Shown: in pieces, positions 50,994 to 60,424 of the stretch | Position numbering within the stretch: the first letter of the stretch is position 1 | Layout of the letters: each line of letters starts with the position of its first letter | Source of the DNA: Variovorax sp. EL159 | Lineage (GTDB): Bacteria > Pseudomonadota > Gammaproteobacteria > Burkholderiales > Burkholderiaceae_C | Direction of reading: 5' to 3' | NCBI RefSeq assembly: GCF_900100965.1 | Contig: NZ_FMUJ01000002.1 | Span: 493,869 to 557,868, forward strand | Length of the DNA: 64,000 nt | Made by a program: the position numbers and the translations under genes | Notes under the pieces: generated by a model | What the model saw: only the letters and a program-made list of their open reading frames with translations | Told to the model about the DNA's origin: nothing | Database searches by the model: none

Positions 50994-51896
50994 ATGCGCC
51001 ACCTCAACCTCGACCAATTGCGCACGCTGATTGCCATCGTCGACCTCGGCACCTTCGCTGCCGCGGCGAAAGCGCTGCATCTGGCGCAGCCCACCGTGAG
51101 CCTGCACATCAGCGAGCTGGAGTCGCGCCTGGGCGCGCCGCTCGTGATCCGCGGCAAGGGCCGCATTCTTCCCACCGCGTCGGGCGCCGTGCTGGTCGAG
51201 GGCGGTCGAAAACTGCTGCGGGACACCGAAGACCTGGTCGATGCGACCCGGCGGCGCCATGAAGGCCGTACCGGCCGGGTGCGCCTCAGTGCTTCGACAG
51301 GCGTGGTGCTGGACATGCTCACGCAGGTGCTCGAGGCACTCGAAGCCGAGCACTCGGAGATCGATGTCGAAGTGAGCATTCTCGTCACCAGCGAAGCGAT
51401 CGCGCGGCTGGCCGCCGGCACGCTCGACATCGGGTTGGTGGCGATGCCCGCACCGGTGGTCTCCGGCCTGGTGGTTTCGCCATGGCGCGAGCAACCGATG
51501 ATGGCCTTCGTGCCGCAGCGCTGGAAAGCACCCAAGCGCGCCACGCCGGCCTGGCTGGCCCGCAAGCCGCTGATCTTCAACGAAGCGAACACCTCCATGC
51601 ACCAGCTCACGGTGGCGTGGTTTGCCGCGGCGGGCCTGGCGCCACGCCCGCGCATCGAGCTCAACGTCGATACAGCGGTTCGCAGGCTGGTGGAGGCTGG
51701 CTACGGTGCCGCGCTGCTGCCGTCGCAACCGGACGCCGACACGGTGCCGACCGAACGCGTTCAGATCGTGCCGCTGATGCCGGCGCTGACGTGGCGGCTC
51801 GGGGTGGCGCACAGGCCGCGGGCGATGCTCGACGGCGCGACCTTGAATGTGTTGAATGTGCTTGCCGGCTTGGGATCAGCCTCTGCTTCTGCATGA
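50994..51896 (+). CDS. LysR-family regulator
   Basis: 300 residues. Winged helix LDQLRTLIAIVDLGTFAAAAKALHLAQPTVSLHISELESRLGA (read in blocks) with effector domain from about residue 90 (TGRVRLSASTGVVLDML). The usual start at 50994 is used; an earlier in-frame ATG adds an unusual 16-residue stretch. It is divergent from the DUF1127 gene and convergent with the MetC-like gene. Effector unknown. Confidence 0.92.
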   Translation: MRHLNLDQLRTLIAIVDLGTFAAAAKALHLAQPTVSLHISELESRLGAPLVIRGKGRILPTASGAVLVEGGRKLLRDTEDLVDATRRRHEGRTGRVRLSASTGVVLDMLTQVLEALEAEHSEIDVEVSILVTSEAIARLAAGTLDIGLVAMPAPVVSGLVVSPWREQPMMAFVPQRWKAPKRATPAWLARKPLIFNEANTSMHQLTVAWFAAAGLAPRPRIELNVDTAVRRLVEAGYGAALLPSQPDADTVPTERVQIVPLMPALTWRLGVAHRPRAMLDGATLNVLNVLAGLGSASASA

Positions 51897-51981
51897 AGCA
51901 GCAGCCCTGTCCGCTGATGTGGCTGGGTCGATGGGCGAATGAGAATGGCGCCGATGTGGGAACAGGCAGCGACTGAAGGCC

Positions 51982-53187
51982 TCAGGCCTTTGCCTTCATC
52001 GCATCGAACCCGCGCGCCAGATCCGCAGTCAGGTCCGCCGGCGCCTCCAGCCCGATGTGCAGCCGCACCACCGCACCGCGCTGGCTCCAATCCGTCACGC
52101 TGCGCGCCGCGCGCATGTTCGTCCAGGCCACCAGGCTTTCGTAGCCGCCCCATGACGAGCCGCGCCCGAACAGGGTGAGCGCATCGACGAAGCGCTCGAC
52201 CGCTGCGTTCTCGATGCCGGGTTGCAGCTCGATGGACAGCAGGCCGTTGGTGCCCTGGCAGTCGCGACGCCAGATGTCGTGCCCCGGATGCTGCGGCAGC
52301 GCGGGGCAGAACACCGTTGCCACTTCAGGTCGCGCTTCGAGCCAATGCGCCACTTCGAGCGCGTGCCGCTCGTGCATCTGCAGCCGCGCCGACAGCGTGC
52401 GCATGCCGCGCAGCACCAGCCATGCATCGTCGGGGCTCACGGTCATGCCGAAGGCGTCGCAGCGTTCATTGAGCGGCTGCCACGCTTCGCGCGTGGTGGC
52501 GACGGTGCCCATCATCACGTCCGAATGGCCCGAGAGGTACTTGGTGGCGGCCATCGTCGAGATGTCGGCGCCCAGCGCGAGCGGGCGGTACTGCACGCCC
52601 GAGCACCAGGTGTTGTAGGCCGCGAGCAAGGCGCCGCGTGCATGCGCCAGCGCGGCGAGCTTGGGCAGGTCGCACATCTCGTAGACCAGCGAGCCGGGGC
52701 ATTCGGCATACACCAGCTTCGTGGTGGGCTCGAACAGCGCTTCGATGCCGCTGCCATCCGCCGCGAAGAACGAACTGCGGATGCCATAGGGCGCGAGGAA
52801 CGAGTGCACGAGGTTGCGCGTCGGCTCGTACACGCTGTCCGACATCAGCACATGGTCGCCGGGTTTGAGGTACGACAGCAGCACCATGCCGATGGCCGCC
52901 AGCCCGGTCGGAAAGAGCCGCGTTCGGTAGGCACCTTCGAGCTCGCTCACCGCGTCTTCGAGCGCGAAGGTGGTGGGCGTGCCGCGCGCGCCGTAGCTGA
53001 AGATGCGCTCGTCGTCGCGCCGCGCACGTGCGTCGCGCATGGCGCCCACGCTGTCGAACAGCACGGTGCTGGCGCGCACCAGCGGTGTGTTGACGGGCGT
53101 GCCGCCCGCATACGACGGCGCCTTGCCGGTGCGCGTGAGCCGGGTGTCGACGGAGAGGCCGGTGGAGTCTTGGTGCGAATCGGACAT
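51982..53187 (-). CDS. Cystathionine beta-lyase-like PLP enzyme with PLP Asp replaced by Tyr
   Basis: 401 residues, Cys/Met-metabolism PLP family closest to MetC. Expected elements are present: YGARGTPTTFALE (Tyr/Arg reaching the partner active site), FPTGLAAI, DSVYEPTRNLV, the PLP Lys216 in ATKYLSGHSDVMMG, and the substrate-binding Arg in AVVRLHIGLE. However the aspartate that contacts the pyridine nitrogen in DNTW is Tyr191 (AAYNTWCSG; codon TAC on the minus strand at 52615-52617). MetC enzymes split cystathionine and other C-S bonds. The gene leads the organosulfur run and would release thiols or sulfide. The Tyr could lower or change activity; see findings. Confidence 0.88.
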   Translation of the reverse strand: MSDSHQDSTGLSVDTRLTRTGKAPSYAGGTPVNTPLVRASTVLFDSVGAMRDARARRDDERIFSYGARGTPTTFALEDAVSELEGAYRTRLFPTGLAAIGMVLLSYLKPGDHVLMSDSVYEPTRNLVHSFLAPYGIRSSFFAADGSGIEALFEPTTKLVYAECPGSLVYEMCDLPKLAALAHARGALLAAYNTWCSGVQYRPLALGADISTMAATKYLSGHSDVMMGTVATTREAWQPLNERCDAFGMTVSPDDAWLVLRGMRTLSARLQMHERHALEVAHWLEARPEVATVFCPALPQHPGHDIWRRDCQGTNGLLSIELQPGIENAAVERFVDALTLFGRGSSWGGYESLVAWTNMRAARSVTDWSQRGAVVRLHIGLEAPADLTADLARGFDAMKAKA

Positions 53188-53227
53188 GGTGTGAAAGCGT
53201 GGACCGGGTCGGGTCTGGTCGGGTGCG

Positions 53228-54256
53228 TCAGTCTGCCTTGGCCCCCGAGAGTTTGACGATTCGCGACCAGCGGTCAATGTCCTGCCGCAATTGCGCAGCA
53301 AAGGCTTCGGACGAGTTGGCCACCACTTCGCTGCCGCCGTCGTTCACGAGCTTGACCACTTCGGGCAGGCGCAGCGCGCGCACGATGGCCTCGTTCAGGT
53401 AGGCCACGCGTTCGGGCGGCGTGCCGGCCGGTGCGAAGAAGCCGTACCAGTCTTCGAAGCGTGCGCCGGCGTAGCCCAGTTCCTCGAGCGTCGGCGACTT
53501 GGCAAAGACGCCGATGCGGCGCGGGCTGGTCACGGCCAGCACGCGCAGCTTGCCGTTCTGCACGAGGCCCGCGACCGAAGACGTCGAGGTCACGAGCACG
53601 TCGACCTGCCCGCCGAGCAGGTCGGTGAGCGCGGGGCCGGCGCCCTTGTAGGGCACGTGCGTCATGGCGATGCCGTCGTCTTTTGACAGCACCACGCCGA
53701 CGAGGTGCGACAGCGTGCCGTTGCCCGGCGTTGCGTAGGTCACCTTGCCGGGGCTGGCCTTGGCCTTCGCGGCGAGGTCGGCAAAGCTCTTGAGCGGTGA
53801 GTTCGCATCCACCACGAGCGCGAGCGGCGCGGCGTTGATCTGCGTGATCGGAATGAAGTTCTTGACCGGATCGAAACCGGCTGACGCATAGAGCGTGGGG
53901 TTGACCGCCATGATCGACACCTGCGAGGTGAGCACGGTGTAGCCGTCGGGCCTGGCGTCGGCCACGGCCTTGGCGCCGATGTTGCCGCCCGCGCCGCCGC
54001 GGTTGTCGACCACCGCGGCCTGTCCCATGATTTCCGGCAGCCGCGCGGTGACGAGGCGGGCCGTCGCGTCGTTGCCGCCGCCCGGCGGGAAGGGCGAGAC
54101 GAACTTCACCGTCTGCGACGGGAAGCCGTTGCGCGCGGGCAGCGGCTCGGCCGAGGCGGGCTGCAGGGCCAGCGTTGCGAGCCACGCGGCGGCGACCGCA
54201 AAGTGGGTGAGGTGGGCAAGGCGGGCAAGGTGCGGGATGCGGCTGGCAGACGACAT
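53228..54256 (-). CDS. Bug-family (TctC-like) periplasmic solute receptor, sulfur cluster
   Basis: 342 residues. A long signal peptide (residues 1-36) is followed by the Bug hallmark FVSPFPPGGGNDATARLVTARLPEIMGQAAVVDNRGGAGGNIG (in blocks). AGGAG lies about 8 bases before ATG 54256. It lies between the MetC-like lyase and the four-domain rhodanese on the same strand, so it probably captures an organosulfur acid for this pathway. No TctA/TctB genes are nearby. Confidence 0.93.
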   Translation of the reverse strand: MSSASRIPHLARLAHLTHFAVAAAWLATLALQPASAEPLPARNGFPSQTVKFVSPFPPGGGNDATARLVTARLPEIMGQAAVVDNRGGAGGNIGAKAVADARPDGYTVLTSQVSIMAVNPTLYASAGFDPVKNFIPITQINAAPLALVVDANSPLKSFADLAAKAKASPGKVTYATPGNGTLSHLVGVVLSKDDGIAMTHVPYKGAGPALTDLLGGQVDVLVTSTSSVAGLVQNGKLRVLAVTSPRRIGVFAKSPTLEELGYAGARFEDWYGFFAPAGTPPERVAYLNEAIVRALRLPEVVKLVNDGGSEVVANSSEAFAAQLRQDIDRWSRIVKLSGAKAD

Positions 54257-54352
54257 GACGGAACTCCTGGGCTGGGAACAGACAACGACGAACGGAAAGC
54301 GAAACCGGGGCGGGTGCGGGACGGCCCGCGCAAGGCGAGCCATGCGGCGCAC

Positions 54353-55948
54353 CTAGTGCGACGCGGCGGGACCGGCGGGCAACCGGAAGGCGGCCCGCTC
54401 CTGCGCGTCGAGCTGCGCGACGAGGCCCGTCTCCCAGGCGAGGTAGCGGCGCGCGGCCTCCTTGTTGCCGTCGTGCCGGTCGTGCACGAAGAACAGGTAG
54501 TCGATGCAGTCGGCGTCGCTGGGCAAGTCGGGCGTGGCCTCGACGGGCAGGCCGGCGGCGCGCCATGCGGCCATGCCGCCTTCGAGCAGCAGCGGGGCCG
54601 CCGTGTGGCCGGCGAGTTCGGAGGCCGCGGCCCAGGCTGCGAGCGCGGCGTCGTCGGCAACCAGCACAAGCTGGCGCGCTTCGCCCTTCACGTCGTTGGC
54701 AAGACGCGGGCGGATCGACCAGCGGGCCTGCGGAATGTGGCCGGCGCGAAACTGCATGCCGGCGCGCAGGTCGACCAGCGCGACATCGCCTCGCGCGAGC
54801 CGTGCCGACAGCGTGGGCGTATCGATGGTCGACAGCGCCGGTGCGATGGATGCAGGGGCGGGCGCCAACGACAGGCCGCTCGCAAGCCCGCCTTCGAGCA
54901 CGCTCGCGTCATGCCCCATCTGCCGCAGCCAGCTCGCGACGGTGGGCGCGCGCACGCCGTCGTTGTCGAACAGCACCAGCCGTGCGCCGCGCACGCCGAC
55001 GTACTGGTCGCCGGCCTGCATCAGCTGGCCGCCGGGCGTGTGCTGCGCGCCGGGCAGGCTGCCGGCCGCGAACTCCTCGGGCGTGCGCACGTCGCACAGG
55101 AACAGGCTGCGGCGTGCATCGCCGGCCCATTGCTGCACGGCCTGCGCCGTGACCGTGGGCACATCGAAGCGGACGGCCAGTGCCTTGGCGGCGGGGCGCA
55201 GGTCGGTGTTGCCGCTGTCGTCCGCATAACGCTGCGTGCCGCCGTGTCCCAGCACATGGTCGCCCAGGTACCAGCCCTGCGTGCCGTTCTCCAGCGCGTA
55301 GACCGGGTTGGGCAGGCCCAGGTTGATGAGCGTCTGCGCGCCGATGATGCTGCGCGTGCGGCCCGCGCAATTGATGACGATGGGCGTGGTGGTGTCGGGC
55401 ACCAGCTGGCGCACGCGGTAGGCCAGCTCGCCGTTGGGGCAGCAGGTGGCGCCCGGGATGTTCATCTTGTGGAACTCGCTGACGGGGCGCCCGTCGAGCA
55501 CCACCACCTTGTCCTGGCGCGCGAGCATCTCGGCCAGCTGGTCGGCGCTGACGCGGGGCGTGTGATAGACCTCTTCGGCCAGTTCGCCGAAGGTCTTCGA
55601 AGGCAGGTTGACGCCCGCGAAGAGCACGTAGCCAGCGGCCTTCCAGGCGCGCGTGCCGCCTTGCAGCACGTGCACGTCGGTGTAGCCCAGTGCGGCGAGC
55701 CGCGCGGCGGCGCGTTCAGCGACGTCGGCAGTGCTGTCGTCGCCCGCGTCGTAGGCCACCACCCGCACGCCGCGGCGCGGCACGAGGCGCGGCGCATCGA
55801 TCTCCAGCCGGCTGAAGGGCAGGGGGATGCCGTAGAAGAGGTGCGCCTCGCCGTACTGGCCATGCTCGCGCACGTCGAGCAGTGCGATCTCGTTGCCGTC
55901 GTGCAGCCAGGATTTGAGGGTCTTCGGGTCGATGCGGGAGGTCGTCAT
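54353..55948 (-). CDS. Four-domain rhodanese-like sulfurtransferase
   Basis: 531 residues with four rhodanese-like domains in tandem (about 1-110, 128-240, 268-375, 390-490) and a short C-terminal extension. Only domain 2 keeps a catalytic cysteine (Cys194 in VINCAGRTRSI). The others have aspartate in that place (domain 1 YDAGDD, domain 3 LFDNDG, domain 4 VADDAAL). It should accept persulfide sulfur on one site, with the other domains as scaffolds. It is mid-cluster, directly followed by the thiol dioxygenase gene on the same strand, which links it to thiol or persulfide oxidation. No signal peptide, so cytoplasmic. Confidence 0.9.
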   Translation of the reverse strand: MTTSRIDPKTLKSWLHDGNEIALLDVREHGQYGEAHLFYGIPLPFSRLEIDAPRLVPRRGVRVVAYDAGDDSTADVAERAAARLAALGYTDVHVLQGGTRAWKAAGYVLFAGVNLPSKTFGELAEEVYHTPRVSADQLAEMLARQDKVVVLDGRPVSEFHKMNIPGATCCPNGELAYRVRQLVPDTTTPIVINCAGRTRSIIGAQTLINLGLPNPVYALENGTQGWYLGDHVLGHGGTQRYADDSGNTDLRPAAKALAVRFDVPTVTAQAVQQWAGDARRSLFLCDVRTPEEFAAGSLPGAQHTPGGQLMQAGDQYVGVRGARLVLFDNDGVRAPTVASWLRQMGHDASVLEGGLASGLSLAPAPASIAPALSTIDTPTLSARLARGDVALVDLRAGMQFRAGHIPQARWSIRPRLANDVKGEARQLVLVADDAALAAWAAASELAGHTAAPLLLEGGMAAWRAAGLPVEATPDLPSDADCIDYLFFVHDRHDGNKEAARRYLAWETGLVAQLDAQERAAFRLPAGPAASH

Positions 55949-56056
55949 GGGCAAGGGTGTGTCGGTGTCGGCGGATGCGGCGGGACGAGCGCGTCCCTGC
56001 GAGGCCGCATGGCGGCCCGCATCCGTGAATTGCGAAGAAGAGAAAGCGGGAGGCGT

Positions 56057-56683
<627 letters not shown>

Positions 56684-56695
56684 TCACTGTAGTGA
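56684..56695. promoter_or_regulatory. LysR-type operator between thiol dioxygenase and LysR gene
   Basis: TCACT-GT-AGTGA is a perfect 5-bp inverted repeat within the 105-bp divergent region. A TAGAAT -10 (56741-56746) ends seven bases before the LysR ATG, so that gene appears leaderless. Confidence 0.5.
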
Positions 56696-56752
56696 CAGGG
56701 ACGTGACGCAACAATCCAAGTGGCGCAAGAAACACATCAATAGAATTAATGG

Positions 56753-57625
56753 ATGCCCACGCTCGACCTTGAACTGCTGCGCTCCTTCGCGGCCGTTGTC
56801 AGCCACCACAGCTTTGCGGCGGCGGCCGTCCACCTGGACCGCACGCAGTCGGCCATCACGCAGCAGATGCAGCGGCTGGAAGAGCAGATCGGCCATCCGC
56901 TGTTCGTGAAGCAGGGCCGCCAGAAGCGGCTGACCGAGCACGGCGAACGCCTGCTCACGTACGCGCACCACATGCTGGCGCTCAACGACGAGGCGCTGCG
57001 CAGCATGCGGCAGGGGCAGCTCGAAGGCAACCTGCGCATCGGCGCGCCGCATGACGTGGCCGAGACCATGCTGCCGCTGCTGTTGACCGAGGTGGCACGC
57101 ACTTCGCCGCTGCTGCAGCTCGACATCCACATCGGCCGCAGCCCCTACCTGATGACCTCGCTCAAGAGCGGCGAGGTCGACATGATCATCTCCAACCGCG
57201 CCGACCCGCAGTTCGAGGGCGTGGTGCTGCGCAACTCGCCCACCGTGTGGCTGTGCGCCGCGAGCTACGTGCACGACCCGACCAAGCCGGTGCCGCTCAT
57301 CATGGCCGACGGGCCGAGCATCTTTCGGCGCATCGGCCACGAGGCGCTCGATGCGGCCGGCGTGGCCTGGACGCCGCGCTACACATCGTCGAGCCTGATC
57401 GGCATCAAGGCGGCGCTGCGCGCGGGCCTGGGCGTGACGGCGCGCGGCGTGGAGCAACTCGATGCGGGCCTGCGCGTGCTCGGCGCGGGCGACGGCATGC
57501 CGCGTCTGCCCGACCTGGCGTACTACCTCTACGTGCGCAACCACGTGGTGAACCCGGTCACGCGGCAGGTGTTCGAGACGCTCAAGAAGCACCTGCGCCT
57601 GCCCGGCACCGACACGCCGGCCTGA
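56753..57625 (+). CDS. LysR-family regulator of the organosulfur cluster
   Basis: 290 residues. Winged helix LDLELLRSFAAVVSHHSFAAAAVHLDRTQSAITQQMQRLEEQIG (in blocks), then an effector domain. It is divergent from the thiol dioxygenase gene and is the obvious candidate to sense the thiol or its product. It probably has a leaderless transcript because a -10-like box ends seven bases before the ATG and no ribosome site is seen. It is convergent with ureD. Confidence 0.91.
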   Translation: MPTLDLELLRSFAAVVSHHSFAAAAVHLDRTQSAITQQMQRLEEQIGHPLFVKQGRQKRLTEHGERLLTYAHHMLALNDEALRSMRQGQLEGNLRIGAPHDVAETMLPLLLTEVARTSPLLQLDIHIGRSPYLMTSLKSGEVDMIISNRADPQFEGVVLRNSPTVWLCAASYVHDPTKPVPLIMADGPSIFRRIGHEALDAAGVAWTPRYTSSSLIGIKAALRAGLGVTARGVEQLDAGLRVLGAGDGMPRLPDLAYYLYVRNHVVNPVTRQVFETLKKHLRLPGTDTPA

Positions 57626-57655
57626 CCCTGCCCGTGGCCCGGTGCGGGGCCTGCC

Positions 57656-58486
57656 CTACGTCGCCCAGATGCGCGGCATGGCCGCGGGCAGTTGCCACAG
57701 CTCTCCGCGCCATGCCTGCCAGACCTGCCGCAGCAACTGCATCGCGGGCTCGACCACCGGCGCGAGCACGCGCAGCACCATGACCTCCGCATGCGGGCTG
57801 GTGACGCCCGCGCTGTCGAACAGGTTGTGCGCTTCGAGCAGCGTGCGTGCCTGTGCCAGCAGCGCATCGCGCCGCGCGCGTGCGATCGGCGAGCCCGCCA
57901 CGAAGAACAGCGAGGCCAAGCAGCGGTGGCCGCCCAGTCCGATCGGGCTTTGCAGCAACCGGTGGTCGGCCGCGTCGATGCGCCCGCGCTCCAGCCACAC
58001 GCCGGGCACTTCGATGTGTTGCAGGTAGCTGCCGCGCTCGAAGGGCTGGTTGGCGTTCGGCAGGCCGAGCGCGGTCACGTCCCAGCCCAGCAGTTCGGCG
58101 CCGGGTTCGACTTCGATGCGCAACCGGTTCTCGGCCTGGCAGCCGCTGTAGCAGATGGCTTCGAGCGGGAGCCATTCGAGCCGCGCCTCGGCCGCCAGCC
58201 GGATGCGCGTGCGCTGCAGCGCCAGTTCGCCTTCGGAGCGGTAGAAGCGCGAGGCGCCCGGCGTGGTGATCAGGCCGTGGCTGCCATCGGCGGCTTCGAT
58301 GTCGATGTCGAGCGTGTCGCCACCCACGAGCCCGCCCGGCGGATGCACGAGCACGTTGTGGCAGACGGTGTCGCCTTCGGGGTAGAGGCTTTGCAGGATG
58401 CGCAGCGGCCCGTCATGCCGGAAACGGGCGACGGTGCGGGTGGCTTCTTGTTGGTAGTCGAGATGGAGACGGGCGTGCCAGGGCAT
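57656..58486 (-). CDS. ureD: Urease accessory protein UreD (orphan)
   Basis: 276 residues, full length for UreD/UreH, with RILQSLYPEGDTVCHNVLVHPPGGLVGGD, LITTPGASRFYRSEG, WLPLEAICYSGCQAEN and WDVTALGLPNA as hallmarks. It recruits UreF and UreG to load nickel into urease. No urease structural or other accessory gene lies in the window: downstream is a convergent LysR gene, upstream a nucleoside deaminase only 30 bases away. So it is either an orphan or belongs to a purine/urea nitrogen operon together with the deaminase and the NMT1-type binding protein. Confidence 0.93.
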   Translation of the reverse strand: MPWHARLHLDYQQEATRTVARFRHDGPLRILQSLYPEGDTVCHNVLVHPPGGLVGGDTLDIDIEAADGSHGLITTPGASRFYRSEGELALQRTRIRLAAEARLEWLPLEAICYSGCQAENRLRIEVEPGAELLGWDVTALGLPNANQPFERGSYLQHIEVPGVWLERGRIDAADHRLLQSPIGLGGHRCLASLFFVAGSPIARARRDALLAQARTLLEAHNLFDSAGVTSPHAEVMVLRVLAPVVEPAMQLLRQVWQAWRGELWQLPAAMPRIWAT

Positions 58487-58516
58487 GCGGCGAGTCTAGT
58501 GCGCTGTTTTGCGCGG

Positions 58517-59047
58517 TCAGGTCTTCCAGGCGCCATCGTGCGCGGCACTCGCTTCGTCGATCAACGCCGGGCCGATGCACTCGATCGGATGCGGCGAAGC
58601 GCGGAACACGTCGCGGCATGACAGTTCGGCATCGCGCTGGTCCTGCCGCTCGCCACGGAACACGCGCAGGCGCTCGGCGTCGATGCCGAACACCACGCGG
58701 CCGATGTTCGACCAGAAGATCGCGCCCGCGCACATCACGCAGGGCTCGCCCGAGGCATAGAGCGTGGCGCCCGCGAGTTCTTCGCGCGAGATGTTGCGGC
58801 CGGCCAGGGCGCGCAGCGCGTTGACCTCGGCATGGGCGGTGCAGTCGCCGGTTTCGTTGTTGCTGTTGCCGGCCTCGGCCAGCACTTCGCCGGCCGCCGA
58901 GACGATGACCGAGCCGAAAGGCCGGTTGCCGCGCCGGCGCGCCGCGTGCGACCAGACGATGGCCTTGCGCAGGTAGCGGCCGTCGCGTTCGTCGAGCGTG
59001 GCTTCTTCGGGGTAGGCGGTGGGGTGGGTGGAGTTGCTGGAGTTCAT
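58517..59047 (-). CDS. Nucleoside/guanine deaminase-like zinc enzyme
   Basis: 176 residues, cytidine-deaminase fold of the guanine deaminase/TadA branch. The zinc motif is HAE in CTAHAEVNALRAL and PCxxC in ASGEPCVMCAGAI. NRPFGSVIV and RVVFGIDAERLRVF are typical. It deaminates a purine or related base; guanine or an adenosine-like substrate is likely. The start ATG overlaps the stop of the binding-protein gene (ATGA), and ureD follows after 30 bases, which suggests nitrogen recovery from purines. Confidence 0.88.
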   Translation of the reverse strand: MNSSNSTHPTAYPEEATLDERDGRYLRKAIVWSHAARRRGNRPFGSVIVSAAGEVLAEAGNSNNETGDCTAHAEVNALRALAGRNISREELAGATLYASGEPCVMCAGAIFWSNIGRVVFGIDAERLRVFRGERQDQRDAELSCRDVFRASPHPIECIGPALIDEASAAHDGAWKT

Positions 59048-60081
59048 GCCTTGGTAGGAATCGTTCGTTCGCTGCGCGAGGGGAGCATGGCGCCGTTGAA
59101 GATGGCGTCGGACGCGGGCTTGACCTTCAGGCCGAACACATCGGCCACTTCATCGACCTGCTGTTCGAGCGTGAGCTTCTTGATGTCGCCGAGGCCATGG
59201 CCGCGCGTGTCCGCCGCCCCCACATACTGCGCCGTGACACCCCAGCGTTCAAGCTCGATCTTCTCGTCGAGGATGGGCTCGCGCTGGCGCATGGCGGCGA
59301 TGCTGGGCGCCGCGTTGGCAAAGGTCTCGACGATGGCGCGGTTGGTCGCGCGCAGGAAGGCCGCGACCACCTTCGGGTTCTGCGCGACGAGGTTGCTGCT
59401 TGCAAGGATCGCGTTGCCATAAAGGTTGACGCCTGCGTCCGCGTACTTCAGCACCGAGAGTTCTTCCGGCTTCATGCGCGCGAAGAGCGAGATGGCCGAG
59501 TCGTGGAAGTAGGTGGCGGCATCGACGTCGCCGCGCACCATGACGTTGTCGCGCGCGCTGAAGTCGGTGGTCTGCCACTGGAAGGCATCGGCGCGCATGC
59601 CTTGCTTGCGCGCCACCATCGGCCAGGCGCGCCGGGTCGATTCGACGGCGGCGGCCGCCACCTTCTTGCCGGCAAGGCTCTTGAAGTCGCCGGTCACGCC
59701 ACGGTCCTTGCGGCCGATGATCACGAACGGTGCACGGTTGTAGTACTGGTACACGGCCTGCACCATCGGCGTGCCGGGGTTCTGCGCATTGAACTCGATC
59801 AGCGAGCTGATGTCGCCCAGCCCCAGTTGGTAGACGCCGCTGGCGATGCGCGTGATCGACGCGACCGAGCCGGCACCGGTGTCGATGCTCACATCGAGGC
59901 CTTCGTCCTTGTAGTAGCCCTTGGCCTGCGCAAGAAAGAAGGGCGCAGTCTGCCCGTTGATGCGGAAGTCGAGCGTGAACTTGAGCGGGGTGAGCTTGTT
60001 GCCGCCCTGGGCGCGTACGGAAGGGGCGGCAAGCGATGCGGCGACGGCGGAGGTGGCCGCGAGAAAGGATCGGCGGTGCAT
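59044..60081 (-). CDS. NMT1/THI5-family periplasmic substrate-binding protein
   Basis: 345 residues. A twin-arginine-like or Sec signal peptide (MHRRSFLAATSAVAASLAAP, cleavage near VRAQG) precedes the NMT1/SsuA/ThiY-type fold: PLKFTLDFRINGQTAPFFLAQAKGYYKDEGLDV (in blocks) and GAGSVASITRIASG. Such proteins bind sulfonates, pyrimidine precursors or related N-heterocycles for ABC importers. No permease genes are present. It leads the minus-strand run into the deaminase and ureD and is divergent from the Rieske oxygenase across a mirror-symmetric control region. Confidence 0.9.
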   Translation of the reverse strand: MHRRSFLAATSAVAASLAAPSVRAQGGNKLTPLKFTLDFRINGQTAPFFLAQAKGYYKDEGLDVSIDTGAGSVASITRIASGVYQLGLGDISSLIEFNAQNPGTPMVQAVYQYYNRAPFVIIGRKDRGVTGDFKSLAGKKVAAAAVESTRRAWPMVARKQGMRADAFQWQTTDFSARDNVMVRGDVDAATYFHDSAISLFARMKPEELSVLKYADAGVNLYGNAILASSNLVAQNPKVVAAFLRATNRAIVETFANAAPSIAAMRQREPILDEKIELERWGVTAQYVGAADTRGHGLGDIKKLTLEQQVDEVADVFGLKVKPASDAIFNGAMLPSRSERTIPTKA

Positions 60082-60424
60082 GGTAAGCCTCGGAATCGTG
60101 GGTCTTGAAACCCCCTGCATGGAAGGCAGAAGGTGCTTCAAGAGCAATTTCCGGGCGGCGCACTCGGGTGGTGCGTGCGCTGCTGAACGCTTCTACTCTT
60201 GCGGGTGGTCATGCAGGAGGCATGCCAAGGCGATCCGCTCGGGCTTTGCGAGAAAGTGCGTGCATCGGCCGCGCGGGCGCGTCACAATCCGGGCGCGCAA
60301 TTTGCATGGCATCTGGCGCAGAGTAGAAGCGTTCAGCCCCTTGCCTTCACACACCTGGAAGGCACCGCGGTCGGAAATTGCTCTTTCACGTTCGTCCCCA
60401 CACGCACACAGAAGGAGTCCGCGC
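60082..60424. promoter_or_regulatory. Mirror-symmetric divergent control region
   Basis: No gene lies in these 343 bases. Two pairs of perfect inverted boxes are nested: AGAGCAATTTCCG (60141-60153) with its complement at 60372-60384, and an 18-bp box starting GCTGAACGCTTC (60182-60199) with its complement at 60320-60337. Read outward, each divergent gene therefore has the same two boxes in the same order, about 28 bases apart on one side and 34 on the other. This indicates shared regulation of the binding-protein operon and the Rieske oxygenase. Confidence 0.75.
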
